A DNA stretch of 64,000 nt, taken from the NCBI RefSeq assembly GCF_029873635.1, contig NC_080423.1:100750991-100814990 (forward strand). Direction: 5' to 3'. Shown in pieces: positions 23,324 to 35,700 of the stretch. Position numbers and translations under genes: made by a program. The stretch is from Malania oleifera. Lineage: Eukaryota > Streptophyta > Magnoliopsida > Santalales > Ximeniaceae. Position 1 is the stretch's first letter. Each line of letters opens with the position of its first letter. The notes under the pieces are model-generated. The model saw only the letters and a list, made by a program, of their open reading frames with translations, did no database searches and was not told the DNA's origin.

Positions 23324-23383
23324 ACTTTGTTCGAGGTTCTTCCCAAGGCGATCGATTGAGGTACGTCGTGTGTTACGTCATTT
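23324..23383 (+). repeat. 60-bp direct repeat, copy 2, preceded by an acceptor
   Basis: Second copy, 390 bp downstream of the first. A candidate acceptor, tctgatctgcag|g, ends at 23319 just before it. The copy could therefore act as an alternative leader exon with the same donor sequence. Confidence 0.95.
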
Positions 23384-23651
23384 TTTTGTCTAGAACGATG
23401 TCTTATTTCATTGTTTGGGTGTGGATTTTCTACATTCTAGGGATTGTTTTCTGCACGGGTTTCAAATTTAGGGATTTAATGGTAATGTAAGAGGAGGGAA
23501 TTTTCGCATTTTAATTAGCTCTGAATGTGTATTTGTAGCTGATATGTTGGATATTCAGGATCTAGCATTGGAGAGCATTCAGTTTTTTACATTTTGATTA
23601 CTCGACGTTACTTGGTACCCATCAGAAAAGTGCAAATCGTAGGCCTTGAAG

Positions 23652-23741
23652 ATGGGTGTCGAAAATTACCACGTGATTGAGCTCGTAGGTGAAGGCTCTT
23701 TTGGGAAGGTGTACAAAGGAAGGCGAAAATACACTGGCCAG
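23652..23741 (+). CDS. TIO: TIO exon 1 (coding): N-lobe start, glycine loop
   Basis: Thirty codons, [18 protein letters not shown] through RRKYTGQ. Donor cag|gtgatt. Contains the ATP-binding glycine-rich loop. Confidence 0.95.
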
Positions 23742-26700
23742 GTGATTATAACATTTCTATATTTTCTCGGGTTAAGTTGTTTGGAGGTCGCTTCATCTTC
23801 ATAACATTGTTGTTGTTGATGTTTTATCTCAGACTGTTGCAATGAAATTTATTCTTAAGCATGGTAAAAGTGAGAAAGATATTCACAATTTAAGGCAAGA
23901 AATTGAGGTAATTTTCAGCTGTTACCTCAGTCGTTGGAGAGACACTTCCCTTATCAATTATATAGGAACGATCTTTTGTTAAGTAGTTGTTTAAGTTTTT
24001 GATTTACTATCTGTCTGTTGGCGTGCCTCGTTTTTATGGCTAAACTTTGTCTGATTACCGTTCATGTTATTTTCTAAGTATAAATTAGTATCTAAATTTA
24101 GTGCAACCTGGCTCATACAAGGCTTTGACATGGCTTGAAATTGTTTTATTGGGGTGATACATTAACTTAAAAAGAATTGTGTTATCTCAGATTTTCATAA
24201 CATGCTTTTTGCCGTACCAGTATGGTTGCTTTATTTGTTCAAAATTGATATTTTGCTCTCCTTTCAGTGCTGTACTATTAATAGTTACTAACACAAGTTA
24301 TATTTGGTATATTGATTTAGGATTTTGTTGTATCGTAGATTGTTTGAAGCCTTATCCTACTTTACTCCCGTAAGCAAAGGGCATGAGCACGTGTCACGAG
24401 CTAAGCTTGTTCAGGGCATTATGCTTGCCTGTGACCGCTTATCTCGTGTGCTTGGGATGGGTTTCTATCATGTAAATACTAGTGTAGGGTTATTTTTTGC
24501 TAGGAGAGTCTTTGTAAGCCAAATAAGGCAATATGACTCCTCGGTCACTTTGATGTTTCCTAGTGTCAGGATGATAATTACATAAAAAACCTCTTTAGGG
24601 GAGGGTGAGTGTTCATCAGTCATTGTAAAACTCACTAGCAATTGTCAACGTGCTTAGCCTACTTGCCTCCCTCGCTAAGTACACCATGTCAACGGAGGAT
24701 TTGTTAATGAATTACGTTTGCTTCAATGTTTACTGCTTGCTTGCCATGACTTTCATGAATTGATTATTGTTTGCGCTGCTATCTGAATGAATATTAATGA
24801 AAGTGCTTCATGGATGAATGTTGGTAAACGATAGGCTGGCTAGTTAAACAAGAGTGCTTTAGCTAGCGCCGCACGGCCCTTCACAAGGGTGTGAAAATAG
24901 TCAGACCGTGACATTTGGTGTCAGAGCCAAGTCGGTGACACTTGGTGAGAGCCCAAGGTTGAGTTGCTACGTGAATTCGATTGCCTTCGTTATTGGATTT
25001 GGGAAGCTTTGATAAGTGACCATGGCACCAAACAATGCTGAGAGGATCAGCGTGCTGGAAGCACAGGTTAAGACAACAACCAACACTATGGCCGCGGAGG
25101 TGGCCCAGATGAGAGAACTTGTTGATGAGGTGATGGGATCACAAAAACATCGAGCAGGTTTGATAGGCGACATGTCAGCACAGTTGAAACTTTACAGTCG
25201 CGGATGGTTGATCTGGATGCAAAGGTGAATCTGATCGTTCTTGCTATAGGTAACTCCAACACTCCGGGAGTTAGCAAGACCAAGGTGCCAGAACCTAAGA
25301 CGTATGGGGGTGCCCGAGATGCCAAGGAGTTAGAGAACTTTTTGTTTGATGTGGAGCAGTACTTTCGCGCTGTGAGGATGGCCTTAGAACAGGCGAAGGT
25401 TGATATTGCGACCATGTACTCCAAACTGTGGTGGCGTACGAAGTACCAAGAGATTGAAACTGGACGCTGTGTAATCGATAATTAGGCAGACTTGAAGAGA
25501 GAGCTCAAGGCCCAATTCTTTCTTGAAAATGTTGAGTATAATGCAAGGTGAAAATTGAGAGATCTCAAGCATACAGGGTCAATCAGCGAATATGTGAAAC
25601 AATTTTTTGCTTTGATGTTGGATATTCGGGATATGTCGGAAAAGGACAAGTTGTTCTATTTTCTTGAGGGGATGAAACTGTGGGCAAGAACTGAACTTCA
25701 TAGGCAAAGGGTTCAAGACTTGTCAACTGCACAAGCAGCTGCAGAACGCTTGACTGACTACGCTAGTGATGATACCACTTCGTCCAAACGGTTTGGTGGA
25801 GAGGGAAACAGTGGAAAGTCTTTCAAGAATGGCAAACCCAAGAGTGGGGGAGCCGACTCTAAATCATCAATCTCAAAGGAAGTTTCGTTGTCTCAAGGAT
25901 TCAACACACCCGATGGAAAGGGGAAGAGTAAAATTTCATGCTACTTGTGTGGTGGATCTCACAAAATGAGTGAGTGTCAACACAAGAGATTACTCAATGC
26001 CTTACAAGCTTCTACTTCGGGAAAAGGGGTGGAAAGCGAGGAGGAAGAGGATGATGCCCCGAGGGTGGGTTCAGTGCGGCTGGTGAATGCATTGGAAAAG
26101 CAGGCAAAAACATCGAAAGTTACACGAGTAAAAGGGTTAATGTTTGTGGACTTGAGGATAAATGGGAAGAGTTCTTGCGCTATGGTGGATACCGGGGCTA
26201 CTCATAATTTTGTTTCGCAGTTGGAAGCATGGAGACCCAACTTATCCTTAGAGAAGGATACAGGACGCATGAAAGCAGTTAACTCTGCAGCCCAGCCTAC
26301 TCTGGGAGTAGCCAAGCAAGTGACTGTAAAGCTTGGACAGTGGGAAGGTCATGCGAATTTCACAGCGGTGCCATTGGATGACTTTCCAGTCATTCTAGGA
26401 ATGGAGTTCCTAAGGGGGACGAGGGCAGTGCTGATGCCTTCGGCTGGTTCCCTGTGTCTAATGGGATATCACTCATGTATGGTGCAAGTCGTTGCAACGA
26501 AAGGAGAGGACGAGAAGTCCCTTTCAGCCATACAACTCAATGAGGGATTGGGTCAAGGTGAGCAGACACGTCTAGCCACGGTGGTGGTAGACAAAGAAGT
26601 AGGCCAAGAGCTGGAGCCCACGACCATCCAAGCGGTGTTGGATGAGTATAAGGAGGTGTTATCGGATAAGTTGCCTCACAATTTGCCTTCATGACGGACT

Positions 26701-29700
26701 GTGGAGCATAAGATCGAGTTGTTATCAGGAGTGAAACCACCTGCTAAAGGGCCATGTCGGATTGCGCCTCGAGAGATAGTCGAGTTGGGGAAGCAACTTG
26801 ATGAATTGGAAGCGGGATGTGTTTGCCCTTCCAAAACACCGTTAGGAGCATTGGTGTTGTTTCAGAGGAAACATGAAGAGCATCTACGTAAGGTGTTCGA
26901 CAGGCTGAGGGGAAACAGTCTGGATGTGAAGAAGGAGAATTTCTCTTTCGCTTGGCAGAGCAACAAATTCCTTGGTCAAGTGGTTGAACAAGGTCGTATC
27001 CGGAGGGGTATGGAGAAGGTAAGGATGATTCAATAACAGAAGATCCCCATGACAGTGAAGGAGTTGCGTTCCTTTCTTGGCCTTGCTAAATGCTGCAGGA
27101 AGTTCGTTGAGGGGTATTCGTGGAGAATGACTCCAATGATAGGACTACTGGGGAGGTATTATTGGCCGCACATGCGGGATGATGTGATTGATTATACCAA
27201 AACTTGTCTCACTTGCCAACAAGACAAGGGGGAGCGGAAGAAGTATGGTATTTTCATGGCCGCACCAAAGTTCCGTTCGGCAGAGGAGACGACACAATTG
27301 TTCTTTGTGAGTGTTGTGAAACATTGGGGTGTTCCCTAAGTTATTATTTGTGACCAAGATTTAATGTTCACTGACAACTTTTTAACAGAGTTTTTCAGGA
27401 TATTCAGGTCACATCTTGACATCTCTTCGATTTATCACCGACAGACAAACGGATAGATGAAGAGATTTAGAGAGCTGCTAGATGAGTACTTGAGCCATTT
27501 TGTCAATGACAACCACAAGAATGGTGTGCAACTACTTGATGTGGTTCCGTTCTGTGGCAACGCCCAAAGGCGCTCAACAACCAACAAGAGCCCCATTGAG
27601 CTTGTTATAGGCTAGCTGCTGCTGTTACCTGACACAGTGGGCGAGCCGTACAGACGAAAGAGTCCCAAGGTGTGCATTTTCACCCGAGAATGGAGACTGA
27701 ATGCAGAGTTTGCCCAAGCCTATTTGGAGAAAGCTTCTAAGCAGATGAAGAAGTGGGCAGATAAGGGGAGAAGACCATAGTTTCTTGTCAGCTACCTCAT
27801 TCCGTTCAATGTCAACACCAATGACCTGAGCAGAAGTCAGTTCAACAGAGCAGAGTTGAAGATAGTGCAACTTGACAGACATGACGTTGAAGAGATCCTT
27901 GTAGACAGAAAGTTCATATCCTAAAGGAAGAAGCGGCAGAAGTTCCTACTGAAGTGGAAATGCCTTGATGACAAAGAAATCAGTTGGATTTCAGCGGAAG
28001 ATATTCAACCGTTCGTGGACAAATTTGAAGTGTACCTACTGCCAAAAGTCTATGAGGACGTCGACCGCATAAGTGGGGGAGAATGTCACGAGTTAAGCTT
28101 GTTCAGGGCATTATGCTTGCCTGTGATCGCTTATCTCGTGTGCTTGGGATGAGTTTTCATCATGTAAATACTAGTGTAGGGTTATTTTCTGCTAGTAGAG
28201 TCTTTGTAAGCCAAATAAGGCTGTTTGACTCCTCGATCACTTTGATGTTTCCTAGTGCCAGGATGATAATTACATAAAAACCTTTTTAGGGGAGGGTGAG
28301 TGTTCATCAGTCATTGTAAAACTCACTAGTGATTGTCAACGTGCTTAGCCTACTTGCCTCCCTCGCTAAGTACACCATGTCAACGAAGGATTTGTTAATG
28401 AATTACATTTGCTTCAATGTTTACTGCTTGCTTGCCACGGCTTTTATGAATTGATTATTGTTTTTGCTGCTATCTGAATGAATGTTAATGAAAGTGTTTC
28501 GTGGATGAATGTTGGTAAACAATAGGCTGGCTAGTTAAACAAGAGTGCTTTAGCTAGCGCCGCATGGCCCTTCACAAGGGTGTGAAAATAGTTGGACCGT
28601 GACAGCACACTATGCTTCTGGATACGACACACATATATTTGCTTAACCAATCCATATTCCTAATTGAAAGTAAATATGTTTCTTTTGTTTGTGAATCTAA
28701 TTAGCTATTGGTGGGCCTTCTAAATTAAATTTGAACTTAAAGAGAATATCAAAGCCATGGTTTTAAATAACGGCCGTTACGTAACGTAACGGCCGATACG
28801 TAACGTAAATCAAGGGCTCCGAAACCGATCCGGGCCGATAATGCGGTTCGGAAAAAATTCACAGCCGTAACGGTCCGTAACAGCCGTTACCCCTATGTTA
28901 CACTCCGTAATAGTCCGTTATGGACCGTTACATACCGACAACTTGCAGAATCTGCTTTCTGCTGCGCAGCGTTCCTTTCCCCCTTTACCGAGTCCCAAGC
29001 ACCCATCTACCATTCAATCTACCTAAATCTAACGTTCAAAGAACAAAAATACTTACTTGCAGTTTTGTTGGCCGAGCCGCTGAAGCTATAAGAAGGCTTC
29101 ACGCCTTCACTCCTTCGAAGCCTGAGTTACTCATCTTCGCAGCCTTCGTTTCCTGAATCCTGAACCTAACAAAGTTCTTCGAAGCTTGAGAGTGGCCGAA
29201 GGCAGCTTCATCCGCCACCGCCAGTCGTCGCACTCGCCGCCACCAGCCAGCCCTCTACCAGTCGTCGGCGTCGTCGCACTCGCAGCCACCAGCCAGCCCT
29301 CCGCCGGTCGTCGCATGAAGCTTCGAGGCTTCGAGGCTCCTCCATCCTCCGAGTCGCCTCCTCTCTCTCGGTCTCACTCAGAGTCTCAGACTCTCTGCCC
29401 TCTGCTCATCTCGCGTATGAGATAAGCTTTATTTCAATAACACTCAACACCCACAACCACATCTTAAATATTTTATTATGTTTTTTTTTTAATTATAATT
29501 TATTGTAAGTAATGTTTGTTAAATTGAATTAAAAAAAAAAAGAGTAATTTAATAGAGTAAAAAGCTTTAAAATTTCAGATTCATTTAATATGCAAATTGG
29601 TTCCTAAATAATTTAAGCATGTCATATTCTGTTTTGATTAACATACTTTTATTCATTCTTTACGTATTCTTTCTTTCCTTTTGGTTTCATTGCATATAAA

Positions 29701-32700
29701 ATATATATTATTTTAAAATAAATGACTATGACATGGCATTCCAAAAATATGGAGTGGACAATTTCTCATGTTCTATTTCTATGCTATTTTATATTTGTGA
29801 GTAAAACAACATTTTGCATAATTATTTCCCCTAACAGCATTTTGTTTGTTGTAAATTATTATATTCGTATACAATATCAATTTCATTTATATGGTATCGC
29901 ATTAACATTTTTTGAAAGCTGACACCGTTAGAAATAGACTAATAGTATTATGGTTACAGACTTCCAAGATACAACATTAGTACAAAAAATACTCTTTTCT
30001 AGTCTTATGCCTTGCCTATAGATGCAGCTCTTGTTTTTTTTTTCTTTTCAAAGATCAGAAATCTCCCACATCTTAAACTTTTTATTATGTTTTTTTTTTA
30101 ATTATAATTTGTTGTAATTATGTTTGTTAAATTGAATTAAAAAAAAGTGTAATTTAATAGAGTAAAAAATCAAAAAATAGTAATAATTATGTAAAATAAA
30201 ATTTTCTTAATTTATAAATATTTTAATTGTCTTATATTTTTTGAAAGGTAATTAGGAAAATTTAGTTTTATCACATATTTCCTATTTATAAATATTTTTT
30301 AAGTTTGAAAATATCATTTTGAGGTTAAATTTAAAATTAGGTAAAATAAATCGTTACATGATCTATTTTTTGTTTTTCAGTTATCAAATAAAGTAAAAAT
30401 TGATAACTTAATAAAAAACATTTTAACCTAATAGTTAATATATTAATAATTCAGATTCTTGCTAATTACTAGTTTACTACTGGAATTTGTAGAAAAATTT
30501 TATTTTAATCCATAAATTGAGAAAATGCTTAAAAAATTAAATAGAAAATTTATACTGTATGGATCTCTATTAGTGATGCTGTGATGTATATAAAAGTAGA
30601 GCAAGTTTTTTCCTCCTTTAAAATTACAATGTTAATTTCTTATAGTTATAAATATAAATAAAATCAAGTTAAAAAAATAATCAAAATACCTTTTTAAAGA
30701 TAAAGGAATATATTTTTTTGTAATAAAATATCTAATATTTTAATCCATATACTGAGAAAATGTTTAAAAAATTAAATAGTCAATTTGTAATGTATGGATC
30801 TCTATTTGTGTTGCTATGATGTATATGAAAGTAGAGCAAAAATCTTTTTCACCTGTTAATTTCTTATAGTTATAAATGAAAATAAAATCAAGCTATAAAA
30901 AATAATGAAAATATCTTTTTAAAGATAAAGGAATATATTTTTTTTGTAATAAAATATCTAATATTTTATAATTTTGTTTATTTAAATATAAAAATAATAA
31001 ACATTACTTATTATTTTTAATGAAATATTATATTTATTTTTACGTAATAAGTATTTAAAATTAGGACTATTTAGTACTTATTATTTAATATTTACTAAAT
31101 TACTAATTATATTATTCCTGTCATTGTAGGAAGGTTGTAACTTTGTATTTTCTTTATATTTTGTGTAGAGATCATCAAATTAAGTCTATCAATATGTCAC
31201 GTGATAGAGGAAATTAAACTTACCTAGTGAAGATATTTGATGGCATTTTGGTACTGCGGTAGACGGTAATAGACATGTTATTATGTGTAAGTTATGTGGG
31301 AAGATAATCAAAGGGGGCATTACACGCTTGAAACAACACTTGGCACATAAAAAGAGTCAAGTAGCTGGATGCTCAAATGTGACCACACAAGTAAGAGAAC
31401 AAATGATGAAACATCTACAACAGTATGCTGAGAAGAAAAGAGATAAACAAAAAAGGCAAGAAGAAGCAGAAGCCCAAATTAGAGGAGATTTTGAGAATTT
31501 GAGCGATGAAGAAGACTTGGAAGAAGAAAGTATGAGATTTGCTCGACAAGAAAGCATGCGATCACAACAACAATGGGAAGAGAGACAAAGATTTCGAGCA
31601 AGAACAACTGGAAGGGGTAATATTTATGAAGAGGGTGGTGGCTCTGGCAGTGGTGCTACCAGTGGTTTCAATAGAGCAGGAGCTCGATCTTATAGTGGTC
31701 GAGAAGCTGGAGGTAGTGGACGACAATGGATCAATCCTGATGCCCCTGAAGCTAGACTAAAGGCAATGGATCCTATTTTAGAAAGAAGCAAGAGTGCGAA
31801 ACAACCAAAACTCAACACAAAGTTACTGAAAGGTTTAAGAAGTAAATTAGGAAAAGCGGTTGGAAAATTTCTAATTTATAATCGGATTCCAGCGAATGTA
31901 GCTGACTCTCCATTTATGCAGCCTATGCTTGATATTGCTGCAGAGGTTGGAAATGGGGTGAAGGGTCCATCACCCTATGAGATATCTGAAATTTATTTGG
32001 AGCAAGAGTATCAAGAAATGAAAAATTATATAGCTTCTTTTGCTGGAATTTGGAAGGAAAGAGGTGTAACACTTATGTGTGATGGTTGGTTAGGACCTAC
32101 TAGAAAACACATTATAAACTTTTTAGTTTATTGCGATAGAGGCACCGTGTTTCATAAATCAGTTGATGCCTCTGATGTGCCAAGCAGAATAGCTGAATAT
32201 TATTTCAGGTAATTTTCTAATTTTAATTGTATATGCAAATAGTATTATGGACTTGCATGTTTTTAATTAAATAGTAGTAATTATTGAATTTATAATTTCA
32301 TTTGAGATTAATGGATGAGGTGGTTGAAGAAATTGGAGAGGAGAATGTTGTCCAAGTAGTGACTGATAATGAAGCTGCAATGAAGGCAGGAGGAAAATTA
32401 TTAATGCAGAAGAGGCCCAATCTCTATTAGACAGCATGTGCAGCTCATTGCATAGACCTTATTCTTGAAGATATTGGTAAGAAAAGTAACGTGAAGAAGG
32501 TCTTAGAAGATGCAAGAACAATAACCTCATTTATTTACAACCACACATGGACAGTGAATTTCATGAAGAAATTCACAAATAATAGAGAGTTACTTTGCCC
32601 TGCCATCACTCGATTTGCCACAAATTTCATTGCTTTGGAGACTATTGTCAGGCATAAACAAGTACTAAGGGAAATGTTTACATCTGATGCTTGGAAAAAC

Positions 32701-35700
32701 TCAAGGTTTGGAATGGCAAAATCAGGCCCAGCATATGATTCAAAGAAAATTATCTTAAGCAAAGAGTTTTGGTAAAAGGCCTCTGATATAATTAAAGTGC
32801 AAGAACCCTTGGTGAAAGTTCTTAAATTGGTTGATGGTGATGAAAAACCAACCATGGGCTTCATATACGAGGCGATTGATAGGGCGAAGTTGGCCATTCA
32901 AAAAGATTGCCGGTTTACAAAGACTATTGGAAAATTATTGACAACCGGTAGAGTTTTCAGTTGCACCAAGATTTGCACGCTGCTGGTAAGTGTAAATCAA
33001 ATACAATTTCTTATTATTTTAACTTTTAAATTATGCATAGTTGGATTAGAAAACTATTGATTAATATGTTTCTAAATTTAATTGTAGGGTATTTTTTGAA
33101 CCCACAATTTCTTTATGGTGCCCCACCCTCTCCTGAAGTTGCTAGAGAAGTCATGGATGGAGTTAAAAAAGTGATAACCAAGTTGGTACCCGATATAGAT
33201 ACTCAAATTCGGGCTATTAATCAAGTAAGTATTGGTTTCATTTAATTGAATAATAAATTGTTCTAGTATTTAATAATACTTTTAAGAATAATTATTAATA
33301 TATCTAATTAATTAATTATATTTCACAATCATCCTTTTTTAGTTGTTGCTATATCGAGATAGGCAGGAGACTTTTGGAACCCCGTTGGCTCAAAGGGCAG
33401 TAAAACAAACAAATCCTGGTAAATATGGCTATATAGCTAAATAATAGAGAATTACTCTATTTTCTCTCTTTGTGTTCAAATTTGACTTTTGAAATACGCT
33501 ATACTAATATAAAACTCTTTTTAATTATTCATGCAGCTGAATGGTGGATTCATTATGGCTTGTGTGCTCCTGAGCTCCAAAGAATAGCAATTAGAGTTCT
33601 TTGCCAGACCACATCAGCTTCGAACTGTGAGCGTAATTGGAGCACCTTTAGCCTCATCAATACGAAAACAAGAAATAGATTAAAGTACATGAGACTACAA
33701 AAACTTGTTTTCGTACATTACAACATGAGGTTAAAGTTAAGACGTACAATGAGAAGAAGCCAACGAGAAATTGAAGAGGGTTTCAATCCTATCAATTTGG
33801 ACTACATTTTTGAAGAAGATGATCCTTTAAGTCAATGGTTAGAGGAGAGAGAGACACCACTACTCGACGGTCAGGACAATTCAAATTGGTTAAATGAAGA
33901 GGTTGGTGGTACTACAGAAGGAGGTGATCAACCACCAATAAACGCGCATGATGATTCAAGTTCAAGTCCTGAACGCACACAAAGTGATGACAATCTTGGT
34001 TTGAGCCCACCAAGTGATGATGATGGTAATAGTGGTGCTGGAGCTGGGGTTGGGGGGGTGGCAGTGGTGGTGGTGGAAGCGGCGGTGTAGAATATAATTA
34101 TGGATATGATACAGGGACATCATTTGGAAGGGATATATATCCTTCTGATCCTTATGGACTACATGACATACCTGAAAATTATGACTTGGGTATTCCTCCA
34201 GGGAACCAATCTTCACAACCCAGGAGAAGGAGTGCTCGTGGTGACCCTAGCGATTTTATTGAAGATTCATATGGTGTGGTTCGTAGTTTTGGGGACTTTG
34301 GTTTAGATGGTTCATCATCACAATCATATGGATCTCATCCAGCATATCCACATTATGCATCTCGTGACTCACATTTTTATCCCGGTGGATCAGGAATCTC
34401 AGGATCTAGTGAGTCTTCTTCTACACACTACCCAGGGCCAGCCCCTACCCCAACTTATAGACATTATTCAGGAGAATTTTCATCACCAGTACATTTTCAA
34501 GAGCAACAACAAAATGACGCAAACTTGGGTTCATTTAACTATGTATTTCGACAAGGATGGGGAGATAATTTCCCATCCCAATCTCAAGATACAGATGCAA
34601 TTTATGAAGACCCTCCACGTCATTCTTTTTGGTGGTGACATGTGTTATGTTATAAATTTGTAATATTGTATTCATGTATTTTCAACTATTTATTGATATT
34701 TGATATTAATCACTTTTTAAATTCATGTATGTGTAATCACTGTAATGTGTATATTGACTTATTGAGTATTAAGTCTATTGAGTATTGATTCCTTTTTAGT
34801 AACTTTATGACTTTAATTAATTGATTCTTACATTTCTACGTCTTTTTACTCATTAAACTAATGTAAACTATAAAAAAATATGTTTTTTTTTTGTAAACAG
34901 CGCACTAAAATTAATATAAAAATCATAATGCCTATTAAAAAGCATTTGTAGGGTGAATGAAAGCCTGCAAAATTCATTAAAAATCATGTATTAATGGATT
35001 TCATGCTTATTTTTTAATTTTGGCATGGTTGTGCATGTGTGAAAAAAATTCACGACCGTTACGCCCGCTTCCCGTTACATAACACCCGCGTCTCCCGCGA
35101 CCCGCGACACCCGCGACCGTTTCGCGACGTTACCCGCGACCGCGATTTCGAACCATGATCAAAGCCTATTCTATGTTCATGTGGTTGATTCCAAATGATA
35201 TTATGGACAAGTACACACACTCATTAGTCATTATTGGCAATCATGTATTCAATAATTGCATAACATGTATTGTTGACCACAGAGATGATAAATATTCCAT
35301 GAAAGAGAGCCTGAATAGAGTATTAATAAATGACATTTTTAAGTCGTAGTCTTGGTTGTTGTTGTTATTGTTTTAACTCGATTCTAAAAGGATAAGATAT
35401 GAGGTCAATATGGATCATTGCTTTAAATAACAGTAATGGTCCAGGTTACGGTAAAGGTCAAGGCCATTGCGGATGTTACGTTATGGGTAATGGTCCCTGT
35501 GCTCGCGAATTCAATTTTTGCATTTGCAAACTTCTTAAAAACATATAGATTCACATGTTCTAAACCCAGAATCCTTATGCTAATGCTTTAAATTGTTTTT
35601 AGTAAATTTTAATCAATTTAAATATAACATATACTACAAGTATTAGATGTCATATTGGTTCCTTTGTTTGCTATTGGCAAGAATAAGCAAGCACTTGCTA

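Larger units (their letters stand above)
22661..23651 (+). promoter_or_regulatory. TIO promoter and 5' leader region
   Basis: GC content rises sharply at about 22690. A CT-rich initiator-like stretch (22860-22915) precedes a likely non-coding first exon that ends at a strong splice donor, gag|gtacgt at 22970/22971. A second copy of this exon end lies at 23324-23370. Likely acceptors just before the coding ATG are at 23620 (catcag) and 23635 (cgtag). A possible TATA (ttatatatga) is near 22660. The apparent 114-residue frame at 22692-23036 is leader sequence. Transcription start and leader splicing are inferred. Confidence 0.55.
24392..28604 (+). mobile_element. Chromovirus (Ty3/gypsy) with both LTRs, 4.2 kb, internally deleted, in TIO intron 2
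   Basis: Two LTRs (24392-24913 and 28084-28604) of 522 and 521 bp start tgtcacgag and end ccgtgaca. I count about 28 differences by eye, or 94-95% identity. Flanks gcacg and gcaca are a target duplication with one change. A primer-binding site follows the left LTR and a purine tract precedes the right one. Gag, zinc knuckle, protease, part of integrase and a chromodomain are readable. The RT palm and RNase H are gone, so it could only move with helper proteins. It has the same orientation as TIO. Confidence 0.94.
28756..35157 (+). mobile_element. hAT DNA transposon, 6.4 kb, in TIO intron 2
   Basis: The left terminus reads catggttttaaataacgg and the right, reversed, catggttcgaaatcgcgg. Both are bounded by a perfect 8-bp duplication atcaaagc. 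Subterminal regions (28768-28935 and 35053-35150) are dense in cgtaac/gttacg and cccgcgac words, the likely transposase-binding repeats. Inside is a BED-finger / DUF659 / hATC transposase gene with several exons, now carrying stops. It is co-oriented with TIO. Complete ends make it a possible source for the shorter relative at 35416-36337. Confidence 0.94.

Noticed and set aside
24325..24585. Similar short open frames at 24325-24585 and 28083-28277 as a repeated gene
   Set aside because: They are the same stretch of the two chromovirus LTRs.
25555..26694. 379-codon open frame as a possible host (domesticated gag) gene
   Set aside because: It sits between two LTRs with primer site, purine tract and target duplication. 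The gag start is frame-shifted and pol is deleted, so it is retrotransposon debris.
31283..34638. DUF659/hATC protein as a host gene inside a TIO intron
   Set aside because: Flanked by hAT inverted ends and a perfect 8-bp duplication, with internal stops; a transposon pseudogene fits better.
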